64,000 nucleotides of DNA from Streptomyces griseicoloratus (GTDB lineage: Bacteria; Actinomycetota; Actinomycetes; Streptomycetales; Streptomycetaceae), in the NCBI RefSeq assembly GCF_014534645.1, contig NZ_JACVQF010000187.1, positions 300,035-364,034 of the forward strand, given 5' to 3'. The notes beneath the pieces are model-generated. The model saw only the letters and a list, made by a program, of their open reading frames with translations. It had not been told where the DNA came from and did not search any database. Shown piece after piece: positions 1-9,868 of this stretch; position 1 is the stretch's first letter, and the number at the start of each line of letters is the position of its first letter. Position numbers and translations under genes: made by a program.

Positions 1-2058
1 GGGGTCGTGCCGGGCGCGGTGGGCGGACGTCAGGTCGCGTACCGGAAGCGCGGTCCATTGCCGGGGGTGGCTGCGTGCGGTCACCAGGAGGTGCCCGTAC
101 GCCCCGATGCGGTCCCGGAGACCGGTCGCCTCCGCGGCGTCCGTGACGTGGTCGAGGACGAGCAGCCAGCCGGGGTGGGACTCGAGCCACCGCAGGGCGC
201 GTTCGGTGGCGTCGGTGCCCGCCCGGCCGGAGGCGGGCACCGGGAACAGGGCGTGCGCGATGCTCGCGATGCCGTTGTCCACACCGTCCGGCTCGCGCGC
301 GTCGATCCACCACACCAAGGTGTGGTCCCGCAGGTGACGGTAGGCGTACTCCAGCACGACGGTGGTCTTGTCCGACCCGGCGGGCCCGCAGAGCACCACC
401 GCACCGAAGGCGCTGCGGCCGGCCAGTGTCTCTTCCACCCAGTCCACATCGCGCTGGAGTGCGGGCAGCCACCGCACGGCGCGGCGCTCGGGCAGGTTGT
501 GCGTGCCCGGCGGCAACGGCTGCGCACCCCGGCCCGCGCCCCCGGGACCGTCCTGGCCGTACGGCCGGCCGGCGGGCACCAGCTCGGCGAGCGGCTCCCC
601 TCCCCTGGGCAGACTGAGCGTTCCCGTCCGGTCTGCGATGACCGCGGGGAAGTCCGGGGTACGGCCGAGCCGCGGGATGATGAAGTCGCTCACGGCGTCG
701 ACCGTGCGCTGCGCCGAACCGGCTCTGACCACCGTGCGGAGCACGGCGCGCACGTCCGGCGAGAAGGCGAAGACGTCGTGGCCGTCGAGCGGGGCGTCCA
801 CGTGCATGAGGCCGCTCAGCATGACCTCCGTCAGGCAGACGGGGGTGCTGTCGGGCAGGGCGGCGGCCTGGACCAGCCGCATGACGGGCAGTGTCAGCGG
901 GTCGACGGCCGCCAGGTGGCCGGCCAGTTCGTAGGCGGGCGGGGAGGCCGTCGCCCGGAACGTGCGTACGCGGTCGGTGGCGGTGCCGGTGTCACCGGTG
1001 GTGTCGCCGCCGGAGCGTCCGTCGCTGTCGGATCCCGGGGCGGGAGGGCTGTGCGCGTCGATGACGCGCAGCGCGGTCGTCCCGCCGTGCGAGGCGATCA
1101 GGGCGGCCCAGGGCCGCAGGCTCAGCTCCTCCAGTTCGAGCACGGGCACGGGCAGTGCGGGCCGGGGGGCCGGCTCGGCCGGGGGCGGGGGCTCGTCGAC
1201 GGCGAGCAGAGTGTTGGGCGGTGCGGGGCCGGTCGTCCGGACGACCGCGGGTTCGGCTGCCAGCCCGGTCCCGCTCCACAGCCGGGTCGGGAGCAGGTGG
1301 AGTACGGCGGTGGGTGCTCTGCGGGCCAGGGCGGCCAGCCGCCGGTGGGCGGATCCGTCGTACCAGTGGTCGGCGACCCCGTCGGTCACGGCGAGCACGA
1401 CGGTCGGGTCGCCGGTGAGGAGGGCGGAGGCGTCGAGCGGGCTCACGCGGACGGACCGGAAGATTCCCGAGCCGGTGAGTGCGTCGGCCAGTTCGCCGAG
1501 CGTGTCGCGCCACACCCGCATGGACGGGCCGTCGTCCACGGCCAGCAGGAGGCGGAGCCAGCGGTCCCGGGCGGGGCGGAGCACGGCGTCGAGGACGCCG
1601 CTGTCGGCGATGGCCTCGGCGGTGGCGGTCTCGTCCAGTTCCTGCCGGTGCGGGGACGGCACTGTGCGCTTGAGCGCGCGCAGACCGCGGACGATGCCCA
1701 GCGGATGGCGCAGGCCCCGGACTCCGGGGATGCGCAGCGGCGCGCCGGGGGCGCCGCCGTCGCGGGTGCGGGTGAACGCGTAGACCGGTCGCCGTACGTC
1801 GCCCGGGGCGCTCTGCCCGGTGTTCCGTTCCCCGGGCCGCGGCTGCGGGACGGAGGCGGGTACGGGCCGGGAGCGGGGCGCCGCGGCGGGTTCCGTCACG
1901 GCGGCGTCGGCCGGGCTCGGTGGGGCGTGCAGGGCGAGCCAGAGGGCGTCGCTCAGCTCCCTCGGCGAGAGTTCCGCTCCGGCGCTGCGCAGCGCGGCGT
2001 GCAGGCGTGCGGCCCAGAGTTCGTCCGGCTCACCGGGATCCGCCGCTTCTGAGCTCAC
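1..2058 (-). CDS. SAV_2336-type / NB-ARC STAND ATPase, C-terminus off the left edge
   Basis: Partial gene: 686 codons run open from a GTG at 2058 to the window edge with no stop. A GGGAGG ribosome site lies about 10 nt upstream of the GTG, inside the end of the MoxR gene. The N-terminus (LSPRELSDALWLAL, about residues 25-40) resembles the SAV_2336 N-terminal region of Streptomyces conflict proteins. A nucleotide-binding domain begins near residue 550: P-loop GPAGSDKT, then LVWWIDAR and WLLVLDHV (Walker B-like), as in NB-ARC/STAND ATPases. The P-loop has Asp where Gly is usual. TPR repeats are expected beyond the edge but not seen. Last gene of the coupled Trypco1/VMAP/MoxR set, so probably the NTP-dependent sensor or effector. 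The long open frame on the opposite strand is a GC-skew shadow. Confidence 0.8.
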   Translation of the reverse strand, partial: MSSEAADPGEPDELWAARLHAALRSAGAELSPRELSDALWLALHAPPSPADAAVTEPAAAPRSRPVPASVPQPRPGERNTGQSAPGDVRRPVYAFTRTRDGGAPGAPLRIPGVRGLRHPLGIVRGLRALKRTVPSPHRQELDETATAEAIADSGVLDAVLRPARDRWLRLLLAVDDGPSMRVWRDTLGELADALTGSGIFRSVRVSPLDASALLTGDPTVVLAVTDGVADHWYDGSAHRRLAALARRAPTAVLHLLPTRLWSGTGLAAEPAVVRTTGPAPPNTLLAVDEPPPPAEPAPRPALPVPVLELEELSLRPWAALIASHGGTTALRVIDAHSPPAPGSDSDGRSGGDTTGDTGTATDRVRTFRATASPPAYELAGHLAAVDPLTLPVMRLVQAAALPDSTPVCLTEVMLSGLMHVDAPLDGHDVFAFSPDVRAVLRTVVRAGSAQRTVDAVSDFIIPRLGRTPDFPAVIADRTGTLSLPRGGEPLAELVPAGRPYGQDGPGGAGRGAQPLPPGTHNLPERRAVRWLPALQRDVDWVEETLAGRSAFGAVVLCGPAGSDKTTVVLEYAYRHLRDHTLVWWIDAREPDGVDNGIASIAHALFPVPASGRAGTDATERALRWLESHPGWLLVLDHVTDAAEATGLRDRIGAYGHLLVTARSHPRQWTALPVRDLTSAHRARHDP

Positions 2059-2995
2059 GCAGCACCGCCTCCCTGAGGTGCCCGGCCTCGGGGTGGACGC
2101 CCTGCTGGAGCAGGTGGACGGCGTGCAGCAGTTGGTCGGTGGCGAGGCCGCCGAGGTTGCGCCGGTCGGTGAAGGTGCGGATGAGTTCCCGGACCCGGGG
2201 CCATTGCGCCTGGAGCTGCGGCAGGTCCTGGGCGAAGTGCGCCCGCACGATGCCTTCGAGCTGTTCGGGGCCGGGCTCCGGCAGTTCCAGCCGGACGCAG
2301 CGGCGCAGGAAGGCCGCGGGGAACTCCCGTTCGCCGTTGCTGGTGATGACGACGAAGGGGAAGTCCCGGCAGCGGACGGTGCCCTGCCGCACCCGCACCT
2401 TCTCCTGCGAGCCCTGTACGTGGACGGCGACCTCGGCCTGTTCCTCGGGCAGGCGGGCCAGTTCGGGGATGGTGAACTCGCCTTCCTCCAGCACGAAGAG
2501 CAGGTCGTTGGGCAGGTCCAGGTCGCTCTTGTCCAGCTCGTCGATCAGCAGCAGCCGCGGTCGTCCCTCGTGCCGGGTGGCCAGCGCGGTCCCCAGGGGG
2601 CCCAGGCGTACAAAACTGCCGATGTCGTCCGTGCCGTCGCGCTGCTCACGGAGCCGTCCGATCGCGTCGTAGCGGTAGAGGGCGTCGGTGAGGGTGGCGC
2701 GGGTGTTCACCGGCCAGACCAGGACCGGCCCGAGTCCGAGTTCCGCCGCCACGGCGTGCGCGAGCGACGACTTGCCGGTGCCGGGAGAGCCGGTGACCAG
2801 CAGGGGGCGGCGCAGGCGCAGGGCGGCGTTGACCACCTCCACCTCCTGGTCGCCGATCAGGTACGGCCGCGGCCGCTCGGGCTCGTCGTCCTGCCGCGGC
2901 CGTCGCCACGGCGGGGGTTCGGGCAGCGGTACCGAGTCGTCGTAGGTGCCGCCGCCACCGCGGAAGAGCCGTTCCTGCGGGCGTCCGCTGTTCAC
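2030..2995 (-). CDS. MoxR-family AAA+ ATPase
   Basis: 321 aa. Walker A GSPGTGKSS (about residues 48-56), Walker B LLLIDELDKSD and sensor-1 VVITSNGE are intact, in the order of MoxR/RavA-type AAA+ chaperone ATPases. The GTG start at 2995 overlaps the stop of the protease gene by 4 nt (GTGA), so the two are translationally coupled. A GGAGGC ribosome site precedes it. The C-terminal part (helical lid with TDRRNLGGL) is complete. In vWA/VMAP-MoxR ternary conflict systems this ATPase is thought to remodel or switch the VMAP partner. Here that partner is the protease encoded just upstream. Family assignment is firm; the role is inferred from the neighbours. Confidence 0.93.
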   Translation of the reverse strand: MNSGRPQERLFRGGGGTYDDSVPLPEPPPWRRPRQDDEPERPRPYLIGDQEVEVVNAALRLRRPLLVTGSPGTGKSSLAHAVAAELGLGPVLVWPVNTRATLTDALYRYDAIGRLREQRDGTDDIGSFVRLGPLGTALATRHEGRPRLLLIDELDKSDLDLPNDLLFVLEEGEFTIPELARLPEEQAEVAVHVQGSQEKVRVRQGTVRCRDFPFVVITSNGEREFPAAFLRRCVRLELPEPGPEQLEGIVRAHFAQDLPQLQAQWPRVRELIRTFTDRRNLGGLATDQLLHAVHLLQQGVHPEAGHLREAVLRELRSGGSR

Positions 2996-5013
2996 GCGGC
3001 GCCTCCTTCCCGCCTGGTCGGGTTGGCCAGCCGTCGCCGGGGCGGTGACCAGCCCGGGTCCTCCCACAGCAGGGCCAGATGAGCGCCCATGTGCAGGCTG
3101 TCGTGGAGTGCTTCGGCGCGCCGCTGTCTGACCTGTTCGCGCAGGCTGTGCGGCCAGTCGTCGTGGACGACGGCCCGCAGCTGCTCGGCCGCGTCGGGGC
3201 CGTGGGCGGCCCGGTGCCACAGGACCACGGGTACGCCCAGGTGGCGGCACAGGGCCAGGGTGCCGTCGCGCTGGTCGGGCGGACAGCAGGCGATGACGCA
3301 GGCGATCTCGCTCCGCTTCGACAGGGTGCCGTCCGCCGCCCGCAGCTCGTGCACGACGTAGGGTTCGGCCACGGTGCTGCGGCCGCGTTCCCAGCGGGCT
3401 TTGCGGGCGCCGCTGCGCGGTACGTTCTGCCCGCGCAGGACCACCGCCCTGTCCAGCCCGATGGGCCGCGTTCCCAGGGAGCCGGCGCGGGTGGGCAGGC
3501 GGTCCACCGGCAGGTGGAAGAAGCCCTCCTCCAGCAGGAACTCCACGCCTGTGGACTCCTCGTACTGGTCGAGGTCGTCGACGGCGTCGGAGAGCGCGGC
3601 ACACAGTTCGTCGCGGTCGCGCAGGGCGTCTCCGTCCGTCCAGGTCCTCGCCGGCTCCTCGTGTGCGTCGTGGTCGTAGAGGCGGATGTCGTAGTGGAAG
3701 GCGTCGGCGTCGGGCTGCGGCCAGAGCCACACGCGCAGCACCGGCTGCGCGGTCAGGGCGGCTGCGCGGGACTTGGCGGACCAGCGGCACTGCGCCATGG
3801 CGTCCGGGCTGACGCCCAGCCGGGTGGCGACGCCCTGCGACCATTCCCGCAGGAGGTCCCCGCCGTCCCGCCGGGACGCGGCCACCTCCTCGACCACCTG
3901 GATCAGGGGCGGCACGACGCCGGGTTCGCTCGCGCGGTCCTCCAGGTCCTCCACCAGCGCCCCGATGCCGGCCTGCCCGGCGTGGGCGAAGGACAGGTGC
4001 GGCACGGCACGGCGGGCCGCCGCGCGCACTTCCTGGTACGGGTCCGGGCCGAGCAGGTCCTCGAGGTCGTCGTACTCGTCCTGGGTGAGCAGGCGCACCG
4101 GGCCGAGCTTCGCGGCGGCCTCCCGGACCCGCAGGGCCACTGCCTCGAACGCGGTGAGCGCGCTGAGGAGGGCCGGTACGCCCCGGGGGTGGCTCAGGGC
4201 CGCGTCGACGAGTTCCGCACCGGTGTCCGGGGTCCAGGAGAGGCCGAGGGCGCTGCCGACCCGGCCCGCGCAACGCTCCAGTTTGCCGTCGGGGAGTGCG
4301 TCGAGGGCGTCGGCCATCTCACGGCGCCGGGCTCGTGTCCTGGCGTCGGCAGGCGCCGCGGCCGCGGCGGGGAGCACACCCGCGTCGTGGAGCAGCTTCA
4401 CCATCCGGGAGGCCCTGATGGCGTACGAGCGGGGCCGGTCGGGTTCGGTGGACACCACCAGGCCCGTCACGCAGCCGCGTTCCCGGTCCCACAGGGGTGC
4501 TCCGCTGTGGCCGGGCTCGATCTCCAGCGGGGCGTACCCCGGGTCCAGGATGTACCAGGGGCCCATGGTGGCCTGTACGTAGACGTCCACGAGCGAGCGC
4601 GGGGCTCCGTGGGCGTACCAGGTCGACAGTCTGCGGCCGGGTGTCTCGCGCACGGGCACCGGGCTGAGAGCGGGGTCCCGGAGGTCGGCCCTCAGCAGGG
4701 CGAGGTCGCCGTCCCACCACTGCCCGTTGCAGGGCTTGGGGGCCAGCCAGCCGGCCAGTTCCACCGGGTGCTGCTCGCTGCCGAGGCACGGGAAGGACGC
4801 CGCGATGCGGAGCATCTCCGCCGCGGTCGGCGCGGTGGGCGCCATCTTGTCCCGGCCGAGAGCCGCGTTGATCACATGGGCGCAGGTCAGCAGGAATCCG
4901 TCCGCGACGATCACGCCCGCCCCCAGGCCCGTCCCGGTGACGCCACGGGTGTGGATGGTGGCCCAGGCCTGGCGGACACGCCCGTCCGGGTCGTCGCGGT
5001 GCTGCCGGTGCAC
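2992..5013 (-). CDS. Trypsin-like protease with VMAP-C domain (conflict-system effector)
   Basis: 673 aa. The N-terminal 1-210 is a chymotrypsin-fold protease: His in LLTCAHVI (about 46), Asp in GDLALLR (about 101) and Ser in EPGHSGAPLW (about 169) form the triad. A helical middle region (about 230-400) resembles effector-associated/VMAP-M segments. The C-terminus (about 420-650) fits VMAP-C, with FLLEEGFFHLPVDRL, an Arg-rich strand and a final HLALLWEDPG. The GTG start at 5013 sits 2 nt after the Trypco1 stop. It is a cytoplasmic protein with no signal peptide, unlike secreted trypsins, which favours an intracellular, regulated protease. Together with MoxR and the NB-ARC protein it makes a conflict or self-killing module of the kind described in filamentous and multicellular bacteria. 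Confidence 0.88.
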   Translation of the reverse strand: MHRQHRDDPDGRVRQAWATIHTRGVTGTGLGAGVIVADGFLLTCAHVINAALGRDKMAPTAPTAAEMLRIAASFPCLGSEQHPVELAGWLAPKPCNGQWWDGDLALLRADLRDPALSPVPVRETPGRRLSTWYAHGAPRSLVDVYVQATMGPWYILDPGYAPLEIEPGHSGAPLWDRERGCVTGLVVSTEPDRPRSYAIRASRMVKLLHDAGVLPAAAAAPADARTRARRREMADALDALPDGKLERCAGRVGSALGLSWTPDTGAELVDAALSHPRGVPALLSALTAFEAVALRVREAAAKLGPVRLLTQDEYDDLEDLLGPDPYQEVRAAARRAVPHLSFAHAGQAGIGALVEDLEDRASEPGVVPPLIQVVEEVAASRRDGGDLLREWSQGVATRLGVSPDAMAQCRWSAKSRAAALTAQPVLRVWLWPQPDADAFHYDIRLYDHDAHEEPARTWTDGDALRDRDELCAALSDAVDDLDQYEESTGVEFLLEEGFFHLPVDRLPTRAGSLGTRPIGLDRAVVLRGQNVPRSGARKARWERGRSTVAEPYVVHELRAADGTLSKRSEIACVIACCPPDQRDGTLALCRHLGVPVVLWHRAAHGPDAAEQLRAVVHDDWPHSLREQVRQRRAEALHDSLHMGAHLALLWEDPGWSPPRRRLANPTRREGGAA

Positions 5014-5015
5014 GG

Positions 5016-5399
5016 TTACTCCGTCGGCGCGGGAGCTTCTTCGAGGTTCCAGGTCGCGGACACGGTGAGGCTGGCCTCGCCCTTGTTGGCGACGATGCCG
5101 AGCGTCAGGTCGTTGCCCACCTTGACGCCCAGGTCCACGGTGAGCTGGTGGGGCCGTCGCTCCATGGCGGACACCGTTTCGTGGACCGACTGCAGCACGG
5201 GGACCAGCGGCTGCAGTACCTGCCGCAGCGCACCGCGGGCCGCACGCGCCACCCGTCCGCCGCCCTCGCCCGCAACGGGCACGAGCGGCGCGGACCCGGG
5301 CGCCGCGCCGGCTGCGGCGGAGTCGGCCAGCGGACTGGGAAAGACCTCCAGCAGCACCCTCTGGCCGTCGTCGAAGGTGAACTCCACAAATTCCCCCAT
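5016..5399 (-). CDS. Trypco1-domain protein (CU044_2847-like)
   Basis: 127 aa from the ATG at 5399. A strand-rich start (MGEFVEFTFDDGQRVLLEV), an Ala/Gly linker and a second strand set ending LTVSATWNLEE match the trypsin-co-occurring domain 1 family. Such proteins almost always sit next to trypsin-like conflict proteases, as here (2 nt before the protease GTG). They are proposed to bind or guard the protease. An upstream extension of the frame is not used: it lacks a ribosome site, whereas GAGG lies 5 nt before this ATG. The 115 nt between this start and the NRPS stop at 5515 holds only a weak CATAGT -10-like site and a 10-bp palindrome (5440-5449). Confidence 0.8.
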   Translation of the reverse strand: MGEFVEFTFDDGQRVLLEVFPSPLADSAAAGAAPGSAPLVPVAGEGGGRVARAARGALRQVLQPLVPVLQSVHETVSAMERRPHQLTVDLGVKVGNDLTLGIVANKGEASLTVSATWNLEEAPAPTE

Positions 5400-5514
5400 G
5401 GCCTCAACTATGCCAGTGCTCGGGGCGCCTGGCCCTGTGATCGATCGATTCCGGCGGCCGGAGACCGCGGAGTGACGGGCTCTCGCCGCTCGTCCGGCTG
5501 GTGTTGACCCTCCG

Positions 5515-8500
5515 TCAGTCATGTTCCTGTCCCCCGCCGCTGTCACGGACTCGCGCCTCGCCGGGTTCCGGGAGCCAGCCCGTTGCGGTGAAGTGGGCGA
5601 CATTGAGGGCGAACCGTTTCCGGTCGGTCCCGGGCGCGGGGCGCCGTACGTCCGTCGCGGCCAGTGCGGCGTCGGTGGCCGTGGGGTCGAAGGCGAGACC
5701 GCCTTCCGATCCGGCGCCGGTCAGTTCGGCGGCCAGTGTGCCGAGGAGCGGGTACGCCGCGTTGCCGGGGTCCGTGCCGATCCGGTCCAGCCATGCCTGC
5801 GGGGAGACTTCCGGCAGGCGGTGGCCCATGGTGCGCAGCCAGTCCAGTGCCGTCTCCAGGCGCAGGCGCCGGCCTGCGGCGAGGTGGAAGGTCCGGCCGG
5901 CGGTGCCCGGGAGCAGGGACAGCGCCACCAGGGCGTCGGCGACGTAGTCCACCGGTGCCAGGTCGAAGGCGGTGTCCACCCGGGCGGGTGCGGCCTGGGC
6001 CTGGACGCAGCCCTTGAGCATCAGCCACAGGTAGTCGCCCGTCTGGCAGGCGCCGGTGCGGCTGTGGCCGGTGATGCGGGTCGGCCGGTACATGGTGACG
6101 GGCAGTCCGCGCCGTCGGGCTTGTTCGACGAGGCCTTCGGCCACCCATTTGCTCTGGGTGTATCCGTGTTCCAGCGCCTCGGGCGGTCCCGTCGGGTGCT
6201 CCGGGCCGATCGGGTGCGGGGCGGTGCCCGCGTACACGCCCACGGTGGAGACGTGGTGGACGGGGACGGTGCGGTGGCGCGCGGCCAGCCGGAGGATCTC
6301 GGTGGTGCCGTCGACGGTCGCCGCCTTGAGCTGTCGGTAGGAGGAGACGAGGTTGACCGCCGCGCCCACGTGGTGCACCGCGTCCACGGTGCGGGCGAGG
6401 CGGTCGAAGGCGTCCTCGGACAGGCCCAGCGACGGCCGGGCCAGATCGCCGTGGACGACGGTGACGCGGCGGGTGCAGCGTTCGTCCCACAGCCCGTGGT
6501 TCTCCAGGGCGCCGCGCAGCCGTTTGCCGGCGTGCTCGGGGTCGGTGCCGCGGACCAGGCAGTGCACGGTGGCGTCGGTGCGGTCCAGCAGGGCGCGCAG
6601 GGTGAAGGCGCCCAGGAAGCCGGTGGCTCCGGTGAGCAGGACGTGTGCCGGGGTGGGGGCGGCGGGGGCCGGGTCCGGTGCCGGGACGATGTCGGCGGGC
6701 AGGTCGGTCTCGGCGGGCAGGTCGAGGGCCGGGGCGGTGGTGTTGCCGTCGACCAGGGCGGCCAGCCGGGCGACCGTCGCGGAGGCGGAGACCGCGCCGG
6801 GCGGGATCCGCGTGCCCAGTTCCTCCTGGATCCTGAGTACGAGTCGGGTGGCCAGCAGGGAGTGGCCGCCCAGGGCGAAGAAGTCGTCCCGGACGCCGAT
6901 GCGGGGGATGTCCAGCAGGTCGCTCCAGATCCGGGCGATCCGGCGCTCGGTGGCGGTGGTGGGCGGATCGCAGGGGGTGGGCGGCCGGGTGTCCGGGTGC
7001 TCGGGGCGGGGCAGGGCGGCGCGGTCCAGTTTTCCGCTGGGGGTGAGGGGGAAGCGCTCCAGTTGCAGCACGGCGGCCGGGACCATGTGGTCGGGGAGGC
7101 GTTCGGCCAGCGCCTGCCGGACCGCGGCGGGCCGGGGCGGGTTCGCCGCGTCGTCGGTGGCCGTGAGGTAGTGGGCGACCAGGCGGCGCCCGGCGGGGGT
7201 CTCCTGCGCCACCACGGCGGCGTCGGCCACCGCGGGCAACGCCCGCAGGACGGCCTCGATCTCGCCGGTCTCCACCCGGTGGCCGCGGATCTTGACCTGG
7301 TCGTCCCGGCGGCCCAGGTACTGCAGGCGGCCGTCGGGAAGGTGCCGGACGAGGTCGCCGGTGCGGTAGAGCCGCACACCGTCGCGCAGGACGAACTTCT
7401 CGGCGGTCAGGCCGGGGTGGCCCAGGTAGCCGTCGGCCAGTGCGGGGCCGGCGACGCACAGTTCGCCCGGGGTGCCGGGCGGCACCGGGCGCAGCGCCTC
7501 GTCGAGGACGGATATCCGCGTGCCCGCGACGGGGCGGCCGATGGGCGGCAGGTCCGGCCAGGAGGCCGGGTCCTCGGCGAGGCGCTCGGCGGTGACGACG
7601 TGGGTCTCGGAGGGGCCGTACTGGTTGTCCAGCACCGCGTCGGGCGCGTGTGAGCGGAAGAACTCGCGCAGGGCGGGGGTGGCGAAGAGCTGCTCGCCCG
7701 CGGTGGCCACCTCGCGCAGCCGCGGCAGTGTCCGGCCGGTGGCGCAGGCGTACTCGGCGAGTTGCTGCAGGGCGACGAACGGCAGGAAGAGCCGCTCCAC
7801 CCGTTCGGCGGCCAGGAGGCCGAGGAGGCGGGCCGGGTCGCGGCGGGTCCCGTCGTCGGTCATGACCAGGGTGCCGCCGGTCGCCCAGGTGCTGAACAGT
7901 TCCTGGAAGGCCACGTCGAAGCCGAGCGGGGCGAACTGCAGGGTGCGGGTGCCGGTGGCCGCGGCGGACCGGGTGCGCTGCCAGGCCAGCAGGTTGGCCA
8001 GGGAGCGGTGCGGCATGGCCACGCCCTTGGGCCGGCCGGTCGATCCGGAGGTGTAGATCAGGTAGCCGAGGTCGTCCGGGTCCGCCGCGGGCAGCGCCAC
8101 GGCGGGGGCGGGCGGCAGGTCGTCCACGACGACCGGCTCGGCGTCGACGAGGTGCGCCAGGTCGCGCTGGGTGAGCACGGTGGTGATCCGGCTGTCGGCG
8201 GCCATGAAGGCGAGGCGGTCGGCGGGGTAGTCGGGGTCGAGCGGCAGGCAGCAGCCGCCCGCCTTGAGCACGCCGAGGACGGCGACGGCCAGGTGCGGTG
8301 AGCGGCGCAGGCAGATCCCGACGGGCTGCCGCGCCGCGCCCCGGGCCACGAGGTGGGCGGCGACGTTCGTGGCGGCCGCGTCCAGCTGGGCGTAGGTGAG
8401 CGTCCGGTCCCGGTGGACGAGGGCGGGGGCGTGGGGGGTGCGGCGTGCCTGGGCGGCGACGGCCTCGTGGGCGAGCGGGCGGTCGGCGGCGGGCGGCGGG

Positions 8501-9852
8501 CCGTGCGTCCACTGCCGGAGGAGGGCGTGTTCCTCGGGGGGAAGGACGTCCAGCTCGGCCAGTGGCCGGTCGGGGTGGGCGACGGCGGAGGCCAGCAGCG
8601 TGGTGAGACGGGCGGTCAGCCGCTGGGCGGTGGCGCGGTCGAAGAGGTCGGTGGAGAACTCCCAGTAGCCGTGGAGGCCGTCCGCCTCGGGGACCATGTG
8701 GAGGAAGACGTCGTACTTGGCCGTGCCCCCGTGCACGTACAGCCGCTCGGCGGTGATGCCGGGCAGGTCCAGGGCCGGGGCGGGGGCGTCGTCGAGGCCG
8801 AACACCACCTGGAAGAGCGGGAAGCGGCCGGTGGAGCGCGCCGTCTTCAGGTCGCGGACCAGGTGGGAGTGGGGAACGTCGCGGTGGCGGACGGCGGCCC
8901 ACACCGCGGCCTTGGTCCGGGCCGTGAGCTCGGCGAAGGAGGCGGTGGGGTCCAGGTGCTGGCGCAGCGGCATGACGTCGGTGAGGCAGGCCAGCATCGG
9001 TTCGAGGCGTTCGTCGTCCCGCCGGGAGACGGGAGTGCCGATGACCACGTCCTGCCGGCCCGAGGTCCGGGCCAGCAGCGCGCCCAGGGCGGTGGCCAGC
9101 ACGGTGAAGGGGGTGGTGCGGGCCCGGCGGGCCAGTGCGCGCACCCCGGTGACCAGGCCGGGCTCCAGGGTGAACTCCACCCGGTCGCCGCCGGTGCCGA
9201 GCACGGCGGGCCGGGGCCGGTCGGTGGGGAACGTCGACTGCTCCGGTGCTCCGGCCAGCGTGCGCCGCCAGTACTCCAGGGAGGCGCGGCTGGGGGCGGG
9301 GCGTGTTTGGGCGTACGGGCCGAACTGCACGGGCAGCTCGGGCAGTTGGGGGTCGGAGCCGTCCAGGGCGGCCCGGTAGAGGGCGCTGAACTCGGTGTCC
9401 AGCACGCTCCAGCACCAGCCGTCGACGACCGCGTGGTGGACGGCCACGACGAGGACGGCGTCGCTGCCGCCGGTGCGGGTGTCCAGTTGGAGCAGGGTCG
9501 CCCGCAGCAGCGGCGGCCGGTGCAGGGCCACCGGCCGGGTGGCTGCTTCGGTCAGGGCGGCGGGCAGCTGTGCGGGGGTGACGCGGCGGATCTCCAGCTC
9601 GACCGGGGCCGGCGGGAGGACCGTCTGGCGCGGCTGTGCACCGTCGAGATGCAGGCGGCTGCGCAGGGCTTCGTGCCGGGCGACGATGCCGTCCAGCGCG
9701 GCCTGTACGGCGGCCGGTTCGACGGGGGCGCCGCGCAGCCGGTACGTCCAGGACTCCAGGTAGCGGGAAGTGCCGTCCTGGAACTGGTCGTTGAGCCAGA
9801 TCGACTCCTGTTCGCCGGTCATCGGGTAGCTGGGGTGGCTGGTGTGCGGCAT
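5515..9852 (-). CDS. Terminal NRPS module C-A-T-R with reductive release
   Basis: 1445 aa. Condensation domain about 10-450 with intact HHAVVDG (near 137). Adenylation domain about 470-960 with [11 protein letters not shown] (near 598). Thiolation site GGHSLLAT (Ser near 996). Thioester reductase about 1070-1445 with TGATGFLG and the YTQSK (YxxxK) SDR pair near 1232. Reading the pocket by eye gives about D-V-Q-(L/F)-A-A-Q-V-V, close to proline-type codes, so a cyclic imino acid is likely. The NAD(P)H-dependent R domain, not a thioesterase, would free the chain as an aldehyde or alcohol. The ATG at 9852 is chosen because GAGGA lies about 9 nt upstream; it is 16 nt after the T-A gene. Last gene of its operon. 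Confidence 0.93.
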   Translation of the reverse strand: MPHTSHPSYPMTGEQESIWLNDQFQDGTSRYLESWTYRLRGAPVEPAAVQAALDGIVARHEALRSRLHLDGAQPRQTVLPPAPVELEIRRVTPAQLPAALTEAATRPVALHRPPLLRATLLQLDTRTGGSDAVLVVAVHHAVVDGWCWSVLDTEFSALYRAALDGSDPQLPELPVQFGPYAQTRPAPSRASLEYWRRTLAGAPEQSTFPTDRPRPAVLGTGGDRVEFTLEPGLVTGVRALARRARTTPFTVLATALGALLARTSGRQDVVIGTPVSRRDDERLEPMLACLTDVMPLRQHLDPTASFAELTARTKAAVWAAVRHRDVPHSHLVRDLKTARSTGRFPLFQVVFGLDDAPAPALDLPGITAERLYVHGGTAKYDVFLHMVPEADGLHGYWEFSTDLFDRATAQRLTARLTTLLASAVAHPDRPLAELDVLPPEEHALLRQWTHGPPPAADRPLAHEAVAAQARRTPHAPALVHRDRTLTYAQLDAAATNVAAHLVARGAARQPVGICLRRSPHLAVAVLGVLKAGGCCLPLDPDYPADRLAFMAADSRITTVLTQRDLAHLVDAEPVVVDDLPPAPAVALPAADPDDLGYLIYTSGSTGRPKGVAMPHRSLANLLAWQRTRSAAATGTRTLQFAPLGFDVAFQELFSTWATGGTLVMTDDGTRRDPARLLGLLAAERVERLFLPFVALQQLAEYACATGRTLPRLREVATAGEQLFATPALREFFRSHAPDAVLDNQYGPSETHVVTAERLAEDPASWPDLPPIGRPVAGTRISVLDEALRPVPPGTPGELCVAGPALADGYLGHPGLTAEKFVLRDGVRLYRTGDLVRHLPDGRLQYLGRRDDQVKIRGHRVETGEIEAVLRALPAVADAAVVAQETPAGRRLVAHYLTATDDAANPPRPAAVRQALAERLPDHMVPAAVLQLERFPLTPSGKLDRAALPRPEHPDTRPPTPCDPPTTATERRIARIWSDLLDIPRIGVRDDFFALGGHSLLATRLVLRIQEELGTRIPPGAVSASATVARLAALVDGNTTAPALDLPAETDLPADIVPAPDPAPAAPTPAHVLLTGATGFLGAFTLRALLDRTDATVHCLVRGTDPEHAGKRLRGALENHGLWDERCTRRVTVVHGDLARPSLGLSEDAFDRLARTVDAVHHVGAAVNLVSSYRQLKAATVDGTTEILRLAARHRTVPVHHVSTVGVYAGTAPHPIGPEHPTGPPEALEHGYTQSKWVAEGLVEQARRRGLPVTMYRPTRITGHSRTGACQTGDYLWLMLKGCVQAQAAPARVDTAFDLAPVDYVADALVALSLLPGTAGRTFHLAAGRRLRLETALDWLRTMGHRLPEVSPQAWLDRIGTDPGNAAYPLLGTLAAELTGAGSEGGLAFDPTATDAALAATDVRRPAPGTDRKRFALNVAHFTATGWLPEPGEARVRDSGGGQEHD

Positions 9853-9868
9853 GGCGGGCGGTCCTCGG

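Noticed and set aside
7-2052. 681-codon plus-strand open frame
   Set aside because: GC-skew shadow; the minus strand carries a clear SAV_2336/NB-ARC protein with ribosome site and P-loop.
5440-5449. 10-bp palindrome ATCGATCGAT before the Trypco1 gene
   Set aside because: Too short and simple to call an operator without a promoter or a second copy.
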